64,000 nucleotides of DNA, taken from Solwaraspora sp. WMMD1047. Its GTDB lineage: Bacteria; Actinomycetota; Actinomycetes; Mycobacteriales; Micromonosporaceae. The DNA lies in the NCBI RefSeq assembly GCF_029626155.1, contig NZ_JARUBL010000001.1, forward strand, positions 8,066,816-8,130,815, in the 5' to 3' direction. The notes below the pieces were generated by a model. It was given only the letters and a program-made list of their open reading frames with translations. It ran no database searches and was not told the DNA's origin. Made by a program: the position numbers and the translations under genes. Shown one piece after another: positions 52,012-61,200 of this stretch (positions are counted from its first letter, which is position 1; each line of letters begins with the position of its first letter).

Positions 52012-52953
52012 ATGTTACCCCGCGCTGACGGACGAGTCGCGAGTTTGCGTACCACAGCCGGCACCTCGGGGGTGCCTGGTCCCAGCCGGAGCCTGCCACC
52101 CATCGTCTGTGGTGTCGACCATCGGTACGCACTCCCATTAACCGCGTTGATGAGGTCGCTGGCCGCAGTCGAGAGCGAGACTACCGAAGCTTTGCGGATC
52201 ATCGTGCTGCATGGTGGTCTGGATTCGGCGTCTCAGAAGATGATCGGTTATACGGCGGACGAGGTCGGGTTGACGTTGGAGTTCCGACGGGTCACAGGTG
52301 CCGATGCCGCATACCCTGTGTCCGGCTGGATCAGCGACGCCGTGTACTTGCGCCTCGCCATCGCGGACACGATCCTCGACGAGCCTAGAGTCCTCTACTT
52401 GGATGCAGACGTTCTGGTCCTACGCGACATCCGTCCTCTTCTGTCGCAGCCACTAGGAGGATTGGGAATGGGGGCTGTTCGAGACCCGCAGAACCCGATC
52501 GTCGGGGTGGGAATCGCGCTGCCGGGATGGGAACGGATTGGGGTTCCTCGCGGTCGCGAGTACTTCAACTCCGGCGTGTTGTTGCTCGACCTGGAGTTGT
52601 GCCGACGTCAGTGTCTGTTCCCGGCGGCGACCCGATTCCTCCGCACGTACCCCGGTGAGGCTCGGCTGTGGGATCAGGACGCGTTGAATGTCGCCGCGGA
52701 CGACCGATGGACTCGGTTGGAGCGACGCTGGAACACCTTCGTGATCTCGCCGCTGGTCGGTTTGCCTGGGTTCACGCACGCCAACGCCGAGCCGGTGATG
52801 CCGCTCGCCACGCTCCTCGGAGACGAGCGCGACGCTGCGGTACTGCATTTTGGCGGTCCGCTCAAGCCGTGGTCGAGCGGCTATCCAGCGGGGCCGATGC
52901 GTGACCTGTACCGCAGGTTCCTTGACCCTGCTCGCGAACGGGTCCTGCGGTGA
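52012..52953 (+). CDS. GT8 family glycosyltransferase
   Basis: A 313-residue glycosyltransferase of the GT8 (galactosyltransferase/glycogenin-like) family. The metal-binding motif LDADVL has Asp131 and Asp133; YFNSGVLLLDLE is at 184-195, DQDALN at 221-226 and LHFGGPLKPW at 278-287, all family hallmarks. The donor is probably UDP-sugar. AGGAGG lies ten bases before the ATG at 52012. It overlaps the next gene by four bases. It starts the sugar-type cluster. Confidence 0.85.
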   Translation: MLPRADGRVASLRTTAGTSGVPGPSRSLPPIVCGVDHRYALPLTALMRSLAAVESETTEALRIIVLHGGLDSASQKMIGYTADEVGLTLEFRRVTGADAAYPVSGWISDAVYLRLAIADTILDEPRVLYLDADVLVLRDIRPLLSQPLGGLGMGAVRDPQNPIVGVGIALPGWERIGVPRGREYFNSGVLLLDLELCRRQCLFPAATRFLRTYPGEARLWDQDALNVAADDRWTRLERRWNTFVISPLVGLPGFTHANAEPVMPLATLLGDERDAAVLHFGGPLKPWSSGYPAGPMRDLYRRFLDPARERVLR

Positions 52954-54503
52954 GCCCGGGTGGCAGGATCGCGAGGAGTCCGGCGTTCTGGATCGCCACC
53001 GGCCTGCTTGCCCGCCACGCTGTCGGGGCGTGGAACCTTCGGCGGTCGTTGCGTTTCGTCGACCTCCCCGCGTCTACCGCAGCCGTACGATCGGCTCCGG
53101 CGGTTGACGCTGTGGCCGCAACGACGATTCACATCGTCGTGCCGTTGCTGCGTGAGCAAGCGCATGTCGCCTCGGCGGTGCGGTGGTTCACCTCGCTGCT
53201 GGAACTACCCGGAACCACGCTGACGATCGTGACGACCGAGCGGGAGGCGCGTGAGCGTGACCTGCTCGTCCAACGGCTCCTGGGGCGACATGCCGGCGCC
53301 ATCTCCGCGCGACAGTTCCCTCAGCTGTCGCCTACCTCGCTGCGGGAACTCAACGCGGCCCGAAGACGCGCACCCGGTGGGGTGCTTCGCCGGCCAGAGG
53401 TGGAGAGCATCCTCGGCCGGGTACGGCTGACCTGTGATGTCGTTGCCGCGCAGATGGCCGCACCTCAGTACGAGGGCCTGAGGATTCGGCATGTGCACTA
53501 TCCCGGGCAGGGTCGTAAAGCGGCTCAGGTCAACTATGCCGTCGCCCAGCTCGACGGCGCGGCCGGCGACTACGTCGCTGTTTACGATGTCGATTCCCGG
53601 CCGACCGTGACGCTGCTGCGGCAGACCGTGGAATGGATCGACCGGAGATCGCGAGCCGGCGGATCTCCACCCGCTGTGGTGCAGCAGTCGGCCCGCTTCT
53701 GGATCAGCGAAGACCCAGGCGCCGGTTGGCAGCGCTCGATCTGCCGAGGCGCCGCTCGGCTCCAGACCCTGTGGACCTTACGGCGGGAGATCCCCTCGTT
53801 GCGCCGCTACGGGTGGGCCACCCGCCACCGGACCGGGCTTGCGCCACTGGACGCGCTGGCCCGAGGGCTGGCGCAGACCGTCGGTCACGGGCTACTGGTC
53901 CGGCTGGATGTTTATCGAGAGGTCGGCGGGCTGCCGGAGTTCAGCGTGCTGGACGACCTGCCGTTCGGTTACCGCCTCACCGTCGAGGGCGTACCTGTCG
54001 ACGTCTTGCCGTTCACCACCACGGCCGCCGCACCGGATCGAATCACCGATCTGGTCGCCACGCAGGCCCGCTGGTTCGGCAGCTACCTCGACTACCTGGC
54101 CTGCATGCGGGCGGCGCGGGACGGCGGCCACGGCGGCGCGGCCGACCGGATCGCCGCCCTCGGAGTGGGTATTTACCGGGGTGCGGCGTGGCTGATGGCC
54201 AGCCCGGTCACGGCGACGTGTGCCGTGCTCGTGGCAGGCAGATCTCCGGCGGTGGTGCGTGCCGTGGCCGGCGCCGGGCTGTGGCTGGGCTGCGTGACAC
54301 CGGTGCGGATGCTGGCCGCCGCCGAGGGCCGCACGCCGGGCATCGCCGAGCAGACCCGCGACAGCGCCGGCCTGCTGGCCGCCTATCTGCTCACCAGCAT
54401 TGGGCCGGTCACCGCCCTCGTCCGCGCCGCGACCCACGGTCTGCCCACGGACTTCGCCCCGAAGACTCATCACCGGAGCGCGCCGAAGGAGACAACATCA
54501 TGA
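52950..54503 (+). CDS. Membrane GT2 family glycosyltransferase
   Basis: A 517-residue protein with the GT2 elements in order: HIVVPLLREQ near residue 60, VYDVDSRP near residue 210 (DxD), LDDLPFGYRLT near 330 (acidic base region), and TQARWFGSYLD near 370 (QxxRW-like). Hydrophobic C-terminal segments suggest a membrane anchor. It would transfer a sugar to a lipid or small acceptor in the cytoplasmic membrane. It is coupled to GT8 and to the kinase downstream by four-base overlaps. Confidence 0.8.
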   Translation: MSPGGRIARSPAFWIATGLLARHAVGAWNLRRSLRFVDLPASTAAVRSAPAVDAVAATTIHIVVPLLREQAHVASAVRWFTSLLELPGTTLTIVTTEREARERDLLVQRLLGRHAGAISARQFPQLSPTSLRELNAARRRAPGGVLRRPEVESILGRVRLTCDVVAAQMAAPQYEGLRIRHVHYPGQGRKAAQVNYAVAQLDGAAGDYVAVYDVDSRPTVTLLRQTVEWIDRRSRAGGSPPAVVQQSARFWISEDPGAGWQRSICRGAARLQTLWTLRREIPSLRRYGWATRHRTGLAPLDALARGLAQTVGHGLLVRLDVYREVGGLPEFSVLDDLPFGYRLTVEGVPVDVLPFTTTAAAPDRITDLVATQARWFGSYLDYLACMRAARDGGHGGAADRIAALGVGIYRGAAWLMASPVTATCAVLVAGRSPAVVRAVAGAGLWLGCVTPVRMLAAAEGRTPGIAEQTRDSAGLLAAYLLTSIGPVTALVRAATHGLPTDFAPKTHHRSAPKETTS

Positions 54504-55129
54504 TCGTCGGATTGGAAGGGGTCAGCTGCGTCGGCAAGACGTCCCTGGCCACAGCGCTTGCGGCCAGGTGTCCCGGTACGGCGGTCGTCGATTGCTACTA
54601 CCACACCGCGCCGGACCCGGGACGCCTTCCACGGCCGGACAGCCCGACCGCCTACGAGCAGATGTCCAACCTCCTGATGCTCCTGCAACTCGAAACTGTG
54701 CGGCGGGACAGGGCCCTGAACGCACAGCGTCAGGGGCACCTCGTGATCCTCGACCGCACCGTTGACACCCTCCTCGCTCACGCCCACGCCATCGGCCGCC
54801 TCCGCGGCTTCGACTGTGACACCGCAGCCAGGGCGCTCGTGCTCCAACACCCGATCGTCGTGCCCGATGTGACGCTCCTGCTGCGCGCGAGTCCCGGCGT
54901 GCTCGCCGAGCGCGCCGCCCGCCGCCGGGGCATGCCCCAGATCTTGTACCACCCCGAGTTCACCGAACACTTCAACGGCTACTTCCACAGCCCGATGGCA
55001 CCACTGTGCATGCCGCTCGATGCCACAGCACCACTTGACGACCTCGCGGAGCAGGCGATGGCCGCCATCGGCGGAGCGAGACCGGCAGCGTCCACCCTCA
55101 ACGGCCACAGCGGCTCCGGTAGGCCGTGA
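54500..55129 (+). CDS. P-loop kinase-like protein
   Basis: A 209-residue protein with Walker A GVSCVGKTS (residues 7-15), a Walker-B-like LVILDRTVDTLL near residue 80 (DR-type as in nucleotide kinases) and a late RAARRRGM lid-like basic stretch. It resembles thymidylate kinase-like and small-molecule P-loop kinases. A sugar or nucleotide substrate is plausible from its place in the cluster. It starts at an ATGA overlap with the GT2 gene. Confidence 0.75.
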   Translation: MIVGLEGVSCVGKTSLATALAARCPGTAVVDCYYHTAPDPGRLPRPDSPTAYEQMSNLLMLLQLETVRRDRALNAQRQGHLVILDRTVDTLLAHAHAIGRLRGFDCDTAARALVLQHPIVVPDVTLLLRASPGVLAERAARRRGMPQILYHPEFTEHFNGYFHSPMAPLCMPLDATAPLDDLAEQAMAAIGGARPAASTLNGHSGSGRP

Positions 55130-56082
55130 TGAGAGTCGTGGTCGTCGGCTGCGGTGCCATCGCACCCCGCTGGATGCGAGCCATCGTCGCTGACTCCCGC
55201 CTGACCGTCGCGGCGCTCGTCGACCCCGGCGCGGGCAGGGCCCGCGCCCTGGCCGAGCAGCACGATCTCGACGCGGCCGTCGTACCTACCCTCGATCAGG
55301 CCCTGGTCGAAGGCGTGGAGGTGGCGGTGAACCTCACCCCACCCGACCTGCACGCCACGGTGTCCCGCGCGGCGCTGACAGCCGGGCTGCACGTTCTAAC
55401 CGAGAAACCTCTGGCGACCAGTCTCACCGACGCCGGGGACCTAGTTCGACTCGCCGACCGGACCGGCCGACGACTGCTGGTGATGCGCAACCGGGGGAAC
55501 GATCCACGGTTCGCCCGGTTCTGCGAGTTGGTGCGGGCAGAAGGTCGACCGCCGTTCGTGATAGCCGTGGACGTCTGCGTGGAGCTGCGCAATCCCGGAT
55601 TCCGCGCCACTCAACGGCTTCCCGTCACCACTGATCTCGCCGTCCACGCGTTCGATCAGACACAGGAGATCATCACCGCTCCTGCGACGTGGGCGCACTG
55701 CGTCGAGACGCCCATCCCGGTGCTTGGCGCGCACGCCGCGATCACCAACATCACCATCGGCTTCGGCGATGGATCCCTGGTCAGTTACCGAGGCGGTTAC
55801 CTCGGCCCCGGTCTACGAACCCCCGCCAACGGCGTCTGGCGGATCGACGGGGCGTCCTACGCCGCCCGGTGGGAGGAACCACAGCCGCCACAGGGCCGGG
55901 CCATCTCGGGTGCGAGCGCACACCGGCGTGGCGTAACGCACCTGGTTGACGCCTTGCACCAGGTCGAGCCGACCGCCTGGCCGACGACCACGCTGCGCTC
56001 GATCGCGATGCTCGACGCCGCTCTCGCCTCGGCCGTAGCTGGTCACGTTGTACCCGTTGCGGCGATCCCGGACCAGCCATGA
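55129..56082 (+). CDS. Gfo/Idh/MocA family oxidoreductase
   Basis: A 317-residue NAD(P)-dependent sugar or cyclitol dehydrogenase. The Rossmann start is MRVVVVGCGAIAP, and TEKPLATSL near residue 90 carries the family Lys of EKP. The Rossmann half ends by about residue 120. A GTG three bases earlier, at 55126, could also initiate. In the NtdC family, the same fold oxidises glucose 6-phosphate at C3; this function is a possibility here. Confidence 0.8.
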   Translation: MRVVVVGCGAIAPRWMRAIVADSRLTVAALVDPGAGRARALAEQHDLDAAVVPTLDQALVEGVEVAVNLTPPDLHATVSRAALTAGLHVLTEKPLATSLTDAGDLVRLADRTGRRLLVMRNRGNDPRFARFCELVRAEGRPPFVIAVDVCVELRNPGFRATQRLPVTTDLAVHAFDQTQEIITAPATWAHCVETPIPVLGAHAAITNITIGFGDGSLVSYRGGYLGPGLRTPANGVWRIDGASYAARWEEPQPPQGRAISGASAHRRGVTHLVDALHQVEPTAWPTTTLRSIAMLDAALASAVAGHVVPVAAIPDQP

Positions 56083-57062
56083 CCACCCCTACCGCGATTT
56101 CCGATCTCGGCCCGACCGTCGCCCGGCTTCTAGCGGCAGCGGGCATCAACGAACCCCACCCGCTGCTGTCGAAGCTGGACCAAGGGGAGGACAACACCCT
56201 TTACGTGACCACCGTGGCCGATCAAGACCTTGTCGTCAGGGTCCGTCGTGGCCTCACCGACCGGTACGCGGTCGCGGCCTGGGCCAGCCGGACGCTCAGC
56301 AACGCGCGTGTACCGGTCGCCCGCGTCCTCGGCGTCACCGAGGGAGTAGCTGTCGAAACCCGCTGTCCAGGTGGGCCGCTGGCTTCGGCACGAAGCACGA
56401 CCGCACGCCCGGCAGGCAAGGACGTGGAGGTGGCCGTTGAAGCCGGCCGTCTCCTGCGTCGCATCCACACGGTGCCGGTGATCGGGTTCGGCAAACTCGA
56501 CCTGACCGGGCACGGGCATGGCGGAACCCCGCACGACTGGCTCGTCGCGCACCGCATTGGCCACGCAACAGACAACGACCTCACGGTGTTGCTGACCAGG
56601 GTCCACCAGGTCATCCGGCACCACGCCGCCAGCCTCAGCGGCGCCCCGACGCGACTCCTGCACGGGGACTGGAAGGCAGCCCACATCATCGCCGCTGACG
56701 GCGAGATCACTGGAGTCGTGGACCTCGAAAGCGCTCGCGGCGGGCATCCTCTCGCCGACGTGGCCGGGTGGTCGTTGCGCGAGCATCCTGCCCTGACCGA
56801 TGCCCTGATCCACGGATACGCCAGCCCAGATTGGGACACCGCCACCGCAGTCACGCTGACGCTGCTGCGGCTGCGCATCGCCGCTGCGCTCCTGCGCTAC
56901 CACCTCGACCACCAGGACACCGCTAACGCCCAACTCCGGGTGCGGCAACTACGCGCCGACCTCCACGACCTGACCGCTGGGCGCCCTCGGACCACACCGC
57001 GTGCGACGGCCCACGCTCCAACACTGATGCCGCCAGCATCACCAGTGAAGGGTGACCGATGA
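56079..57062 (+). CDS. APH-fold phosphotransferase
   Basis: A 327-residue aminoglycoside-phosphotransferase-fold kinase. Motifs: GEDNTLYVTTVADQDLVVRV near residue 36 (nucleotide-binding), LLHGDWKAAHIIA near 195 (HGD catalytic Asp present; the usual Asn is His), and GVVDLESARGG near 213 (metal-binding Asp). The substrate is probably a sugar or cyclitol hydroxyl in the pathway rather than an antibiotic. It overlaps its neighbours by four bases on both sides. Confidence 0.8.
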   Translation: MTTPTAISDLGPTVARLLAAAGINEPHPLLSKLDQGEDNTLYVTTVADQDLVVRVRRGLTDRYAVAAWASRTLSNARVPVARVLGVTEGVAVETRCPGGPLASARSTTARPAGKDVEVAVEAGRLLRRIHTVPVIGFGKLDLTGHGHGGTPHDWLVAHRIGHATDNDLTVLLTRVHQVIRHHAASLSGAPTRLLHGDWKAAHIIAADGEITGVVDLESARGGHPLADVAGWSLREHPALTDALIHGYASPDWDTATAVTLTLLRLRIAAALLRYHLDHQDTANAQLRVRQLRADLHDLTAGRPRTTPRATAHAPTLMPPASPVKGDR

Positions 57063-57454
57063 CCCTCATCCGTACGTCCCAACGCGAACGTTTGACCGCC
57101 GCCAACCGGCCCGATGGCTGCGCTGTCTTCTCCGCCGGACAGTTCCTCATCCACGCCGACGGCACCGGACGCTTCGACCGGCACTACCACGAATTCGAGG
57201 AGTTCTGGCTCATCGCCTCGGGCAGCGCCACCGTCCTGGTCGGGGACACGACCCACCGGGTAGCGGCCGGGGACATCATCCGGACCGCCCCCGGCCTGGA
57301 GCACGACATCCTCGACGTTGCCGATGAGCTGCGGGTCTTCTGGGTGTCCGTCGGGCTGCCGCCAGGATCTACCGGAGCGCACCTGCACCGCACCCCGGAC
57401 CTCGCCGTCAAGCACCTCGTACCCGTGGCATCCCGGCGGGCCGCAGGTGAGTAG
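57059..57454 (+). CDS. Cupin domain protein
   Basis: A 131-residue single-domain cupin. The first cupin motif is RHYHEFEEFWLIASGSATVL (metal ligands His, His, Glu), the second is DIIRTAPGLEHDIL with a His. Such small cupins can be isomerases, epimerases or dioxygenases in sugar pathways. The overlap with the aminotransferase gene is eight bases, so the two are likely coupled. Confidence 0.8.
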   Translation: MTLIRTSQRERLTAANRPDGCAVFSAGQFLIHADGTGRFDRHYHEFEEFWLIASGSATVLVGDTTHRVAAGDIIRTAPGLEHDILDVADELRVFWVSVGLPPGSTGAHLHRTPDLAVKHLVPVASRRAAGE

Positions 57455-58661
57455 CACCCGACGCGCGGCCAGCACGCCCACGGTGACGATCCCGTTCCCC
57501 AAGGGCCCGAGGTACGGGCCAGCCACGGAACGGGCGGTTCTCGCGCTGCTACGCAGCGGACGGCTATCGGATACCGGCCGAGGCGCCGCGATCGGCGAAC
57601 TGGAAGACGCCTTCGCCAAGTTCACCCGCACCACGCACGTGTTGTCCTTCGGGTCCGGCACCGGATCACTGATGGCCGCGCTCCACGGCGTCAGGGTGAC
57701 TCCCGACACGGGCGTGCTGATGTCCCCGATGAACTGGATCTCCGCGATCCTCGCGGCGTTCCACGCCGGCAGCTACCCCATCTTCGGCGACATCGAGTCC
57801 ACCTCGCCCAACCTGGATCCAGCCGCCGTCACCACCGCCACGAACTACTCGGCGGTCCTGGTCACGCACGCGTTCGGGATACCGGCCCGGATGGACGCCC
57901 TCGGCGCGGCCACCACCAGACCGATCGTCGAGGACGCCTCCCACGCCCACGGCGCCCGGTACGCCGGCCGCCCGGTCGGCTCTTGGTCCGCCGCTGGATG
58001 CTTCAGCTTGCAGGGCGACAAGGACGTCTCCGGCGGCGAAGGCGGCATCCTCACAACCAACGACCGGGCCGTCTACGAACGTGCCCTGACCCTCGGCCAC
58101 CACCCCCACCGGCTGGACGCGGAACTCACCCTTCCCGAACTGCTGCCGCTGGCAGCAACGGGCGCGGCCTACAAACTTCGCATGCCGGCCCTGTCCGCCG
58201 TGATCGCCCACGAACAGCTATCCACCCTCCCCGCGCGTACGGCAGCCGCCGAAACGAACCTGGCCGTCCTTCGTCAGGTCCTGGCACGCCTGGGCGCCCC
58301 GGTCGCGGTATCCGGCCTGGGATCCGGCTCGACGCGTGGCTGGTACCGGGTGCCGCTGACCGTGGCCCATCCGGTCGCCGACCCGGCCGCGCTGTTCGCC
58401 GCGTGCCGAACCGAGCGGATCCCGGTCCGCCCACACTACCCCGACTGGCTACGCAGCCCACTCCTGCACGACCGCGCGCTCTTGCTGGACTTCTGGCCGC
58501 ATCTACGTCACAGCCCCTACAACCCGCCGGACCCGGACGCGTTCCCGAACTACCACCTTGCCCGGCGGCAAACCCTGCTGATCAAAGTCCCCACCGTCTC
58601 CGCACCCGAATACATGGAACAGGTCGGCAACGGACTGGCCAGGGTCACCACCAGCCACTGA
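57447..58661 (+). CDS. DegT/DnrJ/EryC1-type sugar aminotransferase
   Basis: A 404-residue PLP-dependent aminotransferase. Motifs: LSFGSGTGSLMAAL near residue 70 (phosphate loop), IVEDASHAHGARYAGRPVGS near 160, and FSLQGDKDVSGGEGGI near 190 with the Schiff-base Lys in GDK. The GTG at 57447 is chosen because the family start (ALLRSGRLSDTG) follows closely and the eight-base overlap with the cupin is typical. It would transfer an amino group to a keto sugar or keto cyclitol; NtdA-like kanosamine formation is one option. Confidence 0.85.
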   Translation: MSSTRRAASTPTVTIPFPKGPRYGPATERAVLALLRSGRLSDTGRGAAIGELEDAFAKFTRTTHVLSFGSGTGSLMAALHGVRVTPDTGVLMSPMNWISAILAAFHAGSYPIFGDIESTSPNLDPAAVTTATNYSAVLVTHAFGIPARMDALGAATTRPIVEDASHAHGARYAGRPVGSWSAAGCFSLQGDKDVSGGEGGILTTNDRAVYERALTLGHHPHRLDAELTLPELLPLAATGAAYKLRMPALSAVIAHEQLSTLPARTAAAETNLAVLRQVLARLGAPVAVSGLGSGSTRGWYRVPLTVAHPVADPAALFAACRTERIPVRPHYPDWLRSPLLHDRALLLDFWPHLRHSPYNPPDPDAFPNYHLARRQTLLIKVPTVSAPEYMEQVGNGLARVTTSH

Positions 58662-58690
58662 CCGATCCCCTCGCCGGAAGGAAACGTCGG

Positions 58691-59776
58691 ATGCCCTTCA
58701 CCACCCGCGCGGCCGTCCTCGAAACCGCAGGTCAGCCGCTACGGATACGAGACATCACCCTCACCGACCCGGGCCCCGGGGAGGTCCTGGTCCGCACGGT
58801 CAGCACCGGCATCTGCGGCACCGACGTGCACTTCGCCGACGGCATGCTCCCGTACCCACTGCCCACGGTCCTTGGCCATGAAGCCGCCGGAACCGTCGAA
58901 GCGGTCGGAGACGGAGACCATGGCATCACCGTCGGCACACGAGTCATCGTCTGCGACCAGACCTTCTGCGGCCACTGCCCGTCCTGCCTCAGCGGCCAGA
59001 TGGTCTACTGCGCCGACCGCGGGGCCAAGCAACGGCAGCGTAGACGACTGGCCCTCGACGACCAACCGATGCGCCAATACCTGGGCGTCTCCTCGTTCGC
59101 CGAGCTGATGCTCGTCGACGCGCACAACCTCCTCCCCATGCCCGACGCCCTGTCCTTCGACGCCGCGGCGCTGCTCTCATGCTGCCTCACCACGGGCCTC
59201 GCCGCCGTGTTCAACGTCGCCCGCCCTGCCCCCGGCAGCCGCATCGCGATAATCGGGTGTGGCGGAGTCGGCCTCGGCGCCGTTCAAGCCGCCCGGATCG
59301 CAGGCGCGGCGCAGATCATCGCCATCGACCCGCAGCAACACCGCCGCGACCTCGCGACCAGGCTCGGCGCCACCGATACCATCGACCCCGACCAGGACGA
59401 CACGATCACCGCCGTGATCGAGGCGAGCGGCGGCGGGGTCGACCGCGCCGTCGAAGCCGTCGGTCTGCCCACCACCGCCGCCCAAGCATTCTCCGTACTG
59501 CTCCCCGGCGGGCACGCCACGGTGCTCGGCATGATGCCACCAGGAACGGACATCGCCCTACCCGGCCGATTGCTCCGGCAAGGCCGATCCATCGGTGGCA
59601 CCATCATGGGATCGGTACGCACCCCCGCCGACATCCCCCGCTACGCCGACCTCGCCGTGCGGGGCACGCTACGCACCGACGACCTCGTCACCTCCCGCCG
59701 ACCACTGCCAGAGGTGAACGCCGCTCTCGCGGACGCCCGCTCCCACCACGGCGTCCGGGCAGTACTTGCCTTCTAG
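58691..59776 (+). CDS. Zinc-dependent alcohol dehydrogenase
   Basis: A 361-residue medium-chain dehydrogenase. Catalytic-zinc ligands are in STGICGTDVHFAD near residue 40 and GHEAAGTVEAVG near 62. The structural-zinc cysteines are in FCGHCPSCLSGQMVYC near residues 96-111, and the coenzyme-binding GCGGVGLGAVQ is near 194. It would oxidise a sugar or cyclitol hydroxyl. GGAAGGAAACG lies seven bases before the ATG. It ends the main rightward part of the cluster. Confidence 0.85.
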   Translation: MPFTTRAAVLETAGQPLRIRDITLTDPGPGEVLVRTVSTGICGTDVHFADGMLPYPLPTVLGHEAAGTVEAVGDGDHGITVGTRVIVCDQTFCGHCPSCLSGQMVYCADRGAKQRQRRRLALDDQPMRQYLGVSSFAELMLVDAHNLLPMPDALSFDAAALLSCCLTTGLAAVFNVARPAPGSRIAIIGCGGVGLGAVQAARIAGAAQIIAIDPQQHRRDLATRLGATDTIDPDQDDTITAVIEASGGGVDRAVEAVGLPTTAAQAFSVLLPGGHATVLGMMPPGTDIALPGRLLRQGRSIGGTIMGSVRTPADIPRYADLAVRGTLRTDDLVTSRRPLPEVNAALADARSHHGVRAVLAF

Positions 59777-59885
59777 CTCACCTACAAAGGTTGGGCCGGG
59801 GTCGATAGACGACAAACGGACGTTCCCTGCCCGCGGCGACGCATGTCCCACCGGAGCGGCACCTTGACGTCTGGGACTCCGGCGG

Positions 59886-60935
59886 CTACGGCTGTGCCGA
59901 GAACGCGTCCTCAACCTCGGCGCGGTGCTCAGTCCACCAGCCCAAGAACGCTTCGCTGGTCAGGAACAGCGGGTCGCAACTGTGATCGCCACGGTCGTAG
60001 TGGAAGTCCAGGTGCCAGAAGTCGGACATCCTCTTCCACCACAACCGTCGTACACCGTCCGCGAGGTCATCCACCGGGAGTGGGACGACAGCGCGGTAGC
60101 CGCTCACAAATGCGGAGGCGCGCGCCAGGTCCAGTCGACCCTGTTCGGCGCCGAACACAATCGTCACTGTGCGCGCTACCTCCTCAGCCAGCGGGCGGAC
60201 CCGGATCCGGTCCCAGTCGATCACCGCGCGGATAATGCCGTTCAGCCAGATCACGTTGCGATGTTGCATATCCCCATGGGTCCACCCGATCCGACCCTGG
60301 ACGAGCGCGCTCGCCGGCCGCAGCTCCGCGTACTTGTCAATGAGGACCCTGCGCCGGTCGAGCAGTTCGACAACCGCCTCGTCGAACGACGTGCCCCCGC
60401 TCCGGGCAGCGGCCTGGAAGCGATCCAGCTCGAGCAGGGCAGCAGCCGGCTCGATGGTCCGACCACTCAGCTTCGCCGGTGCCGCGGGAAGCCCTACACG
60501 CCGACCTATCCGGTCGAGCCGGTCGTGGACCTGCCCGAGCACCTGCCCGAACTGGCGCGCTTGGTCGAGCGTCAGGTCGGGGCCCGCTAGGTGGTCGCCC
60601 TCCAACCAGGGCAACAGGCAGTAGCCGCGATTGCCCACCTCGACCACCGGATCCCCGGCTGCGCCGAGGACCGGTGGACACGTCGGCACGCCCTCGCCGA
60701 CGAGAGCCGTCACGACTCGGAGGTTGCGGCGGGCGGTCGCCAACGGTACGTCGATGATCTGTTTCAGGGCGTAATCTCCGCCGCTGGCGGTGACGCGCCA
60801 GTTGCGGTTCATCAGCCCCGCAGGAAGATATTCCTGGCCATGGATGTCGCCAATACCGAACGCGGCAGCGAGATGTGACAAATCGCCGTTCAGATCAGGA
60901 TGTGCGGGCGTGCCAGGGGCGACGGTCTCAGGCAT
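59886..60935 (-). CDS. APH-fold phosphotransferase, second
   Basis: A 349-residue kinase of the APH/HSK2-type fold, leftward. It contains GLMNRNWRVTASGGDYALKQ near residue 40 (nucleotide-binding strand and Lys), GWTHGDMQHRNVIWLNG near 213 (intact HGD-x4-N) and RAVIDWDRIRVRP near 233. It would phosphorylate a hydroxyl group, possibly of a pathway sugar or of the final compound as self-protection. The ATG at 60935 is chosen because the family start follows it; longer frames upstream look noncoding. Confidence 0.8.
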   Translation of the reverse strand: MPETVAPGTPAHPDLNGDLSHLAAAFGIGDIHGQEYLPAGLMNRNWRVTASGGDYALKQIIDVPLATARRNLRVVTALVGEGVPTCPPVLGAAGDPVVEVGNRGYCLLPWLEGDHLAGPDLTLDQARQFGQVLGQVHDRLDRIGRRVGLPAAPAKLSGRTIEPAAALLELDRFQAAARSGGTSFDEAVVELLDRRRVLIDKYAELRPASALVQGRIGWTHGDMQHRNVIWLNGIIRAVIDWDRIRVRPLAEEVARTVTIVFGAEQGRLDLARASAFVSGYRAVVPLPVDDLADGVRRLWWKRMSDFWHLDFHYDRGDHSCDPLFLTSEAFLGWWTEHRAEVEDAFSAQP

Positions 60936-61200
60936 CGCCGCAGGATAGCGGGGCGCAAAGATCGACACGCGCACCGCCGCTCCCGCGACCGGGTCGTGAC
61001 CGTCAACCGATTTCGCGTACCGCAGACTGGGAAGCCGAAGTTCCACCGGACGCGACCAAGACTCGCAGCGACCTGCGCATTGAGAGCAGACCAGGCACCA
61101 GCCAGCGGCAGAAACTCGAACCACTCTTGCGATGCCGAACCCATCCAGACATCCTAATACAAAGAGTAACGCCAGGCATGCGGATAGTGAGGATCTGCTT
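60936..61200. promoter_or_regulatory. Divergent promoter region between the kinase and XRE genes
   Basis: 265 bases with no gene supported. It separates the leftward phosphotransferase from the rightward regulator-peptidase pair and should hold promoters in both directions. GAGGA at about 61189-61193 is the Shine-Dalgarno sequence of the XRE gene. Confidence 0.5.
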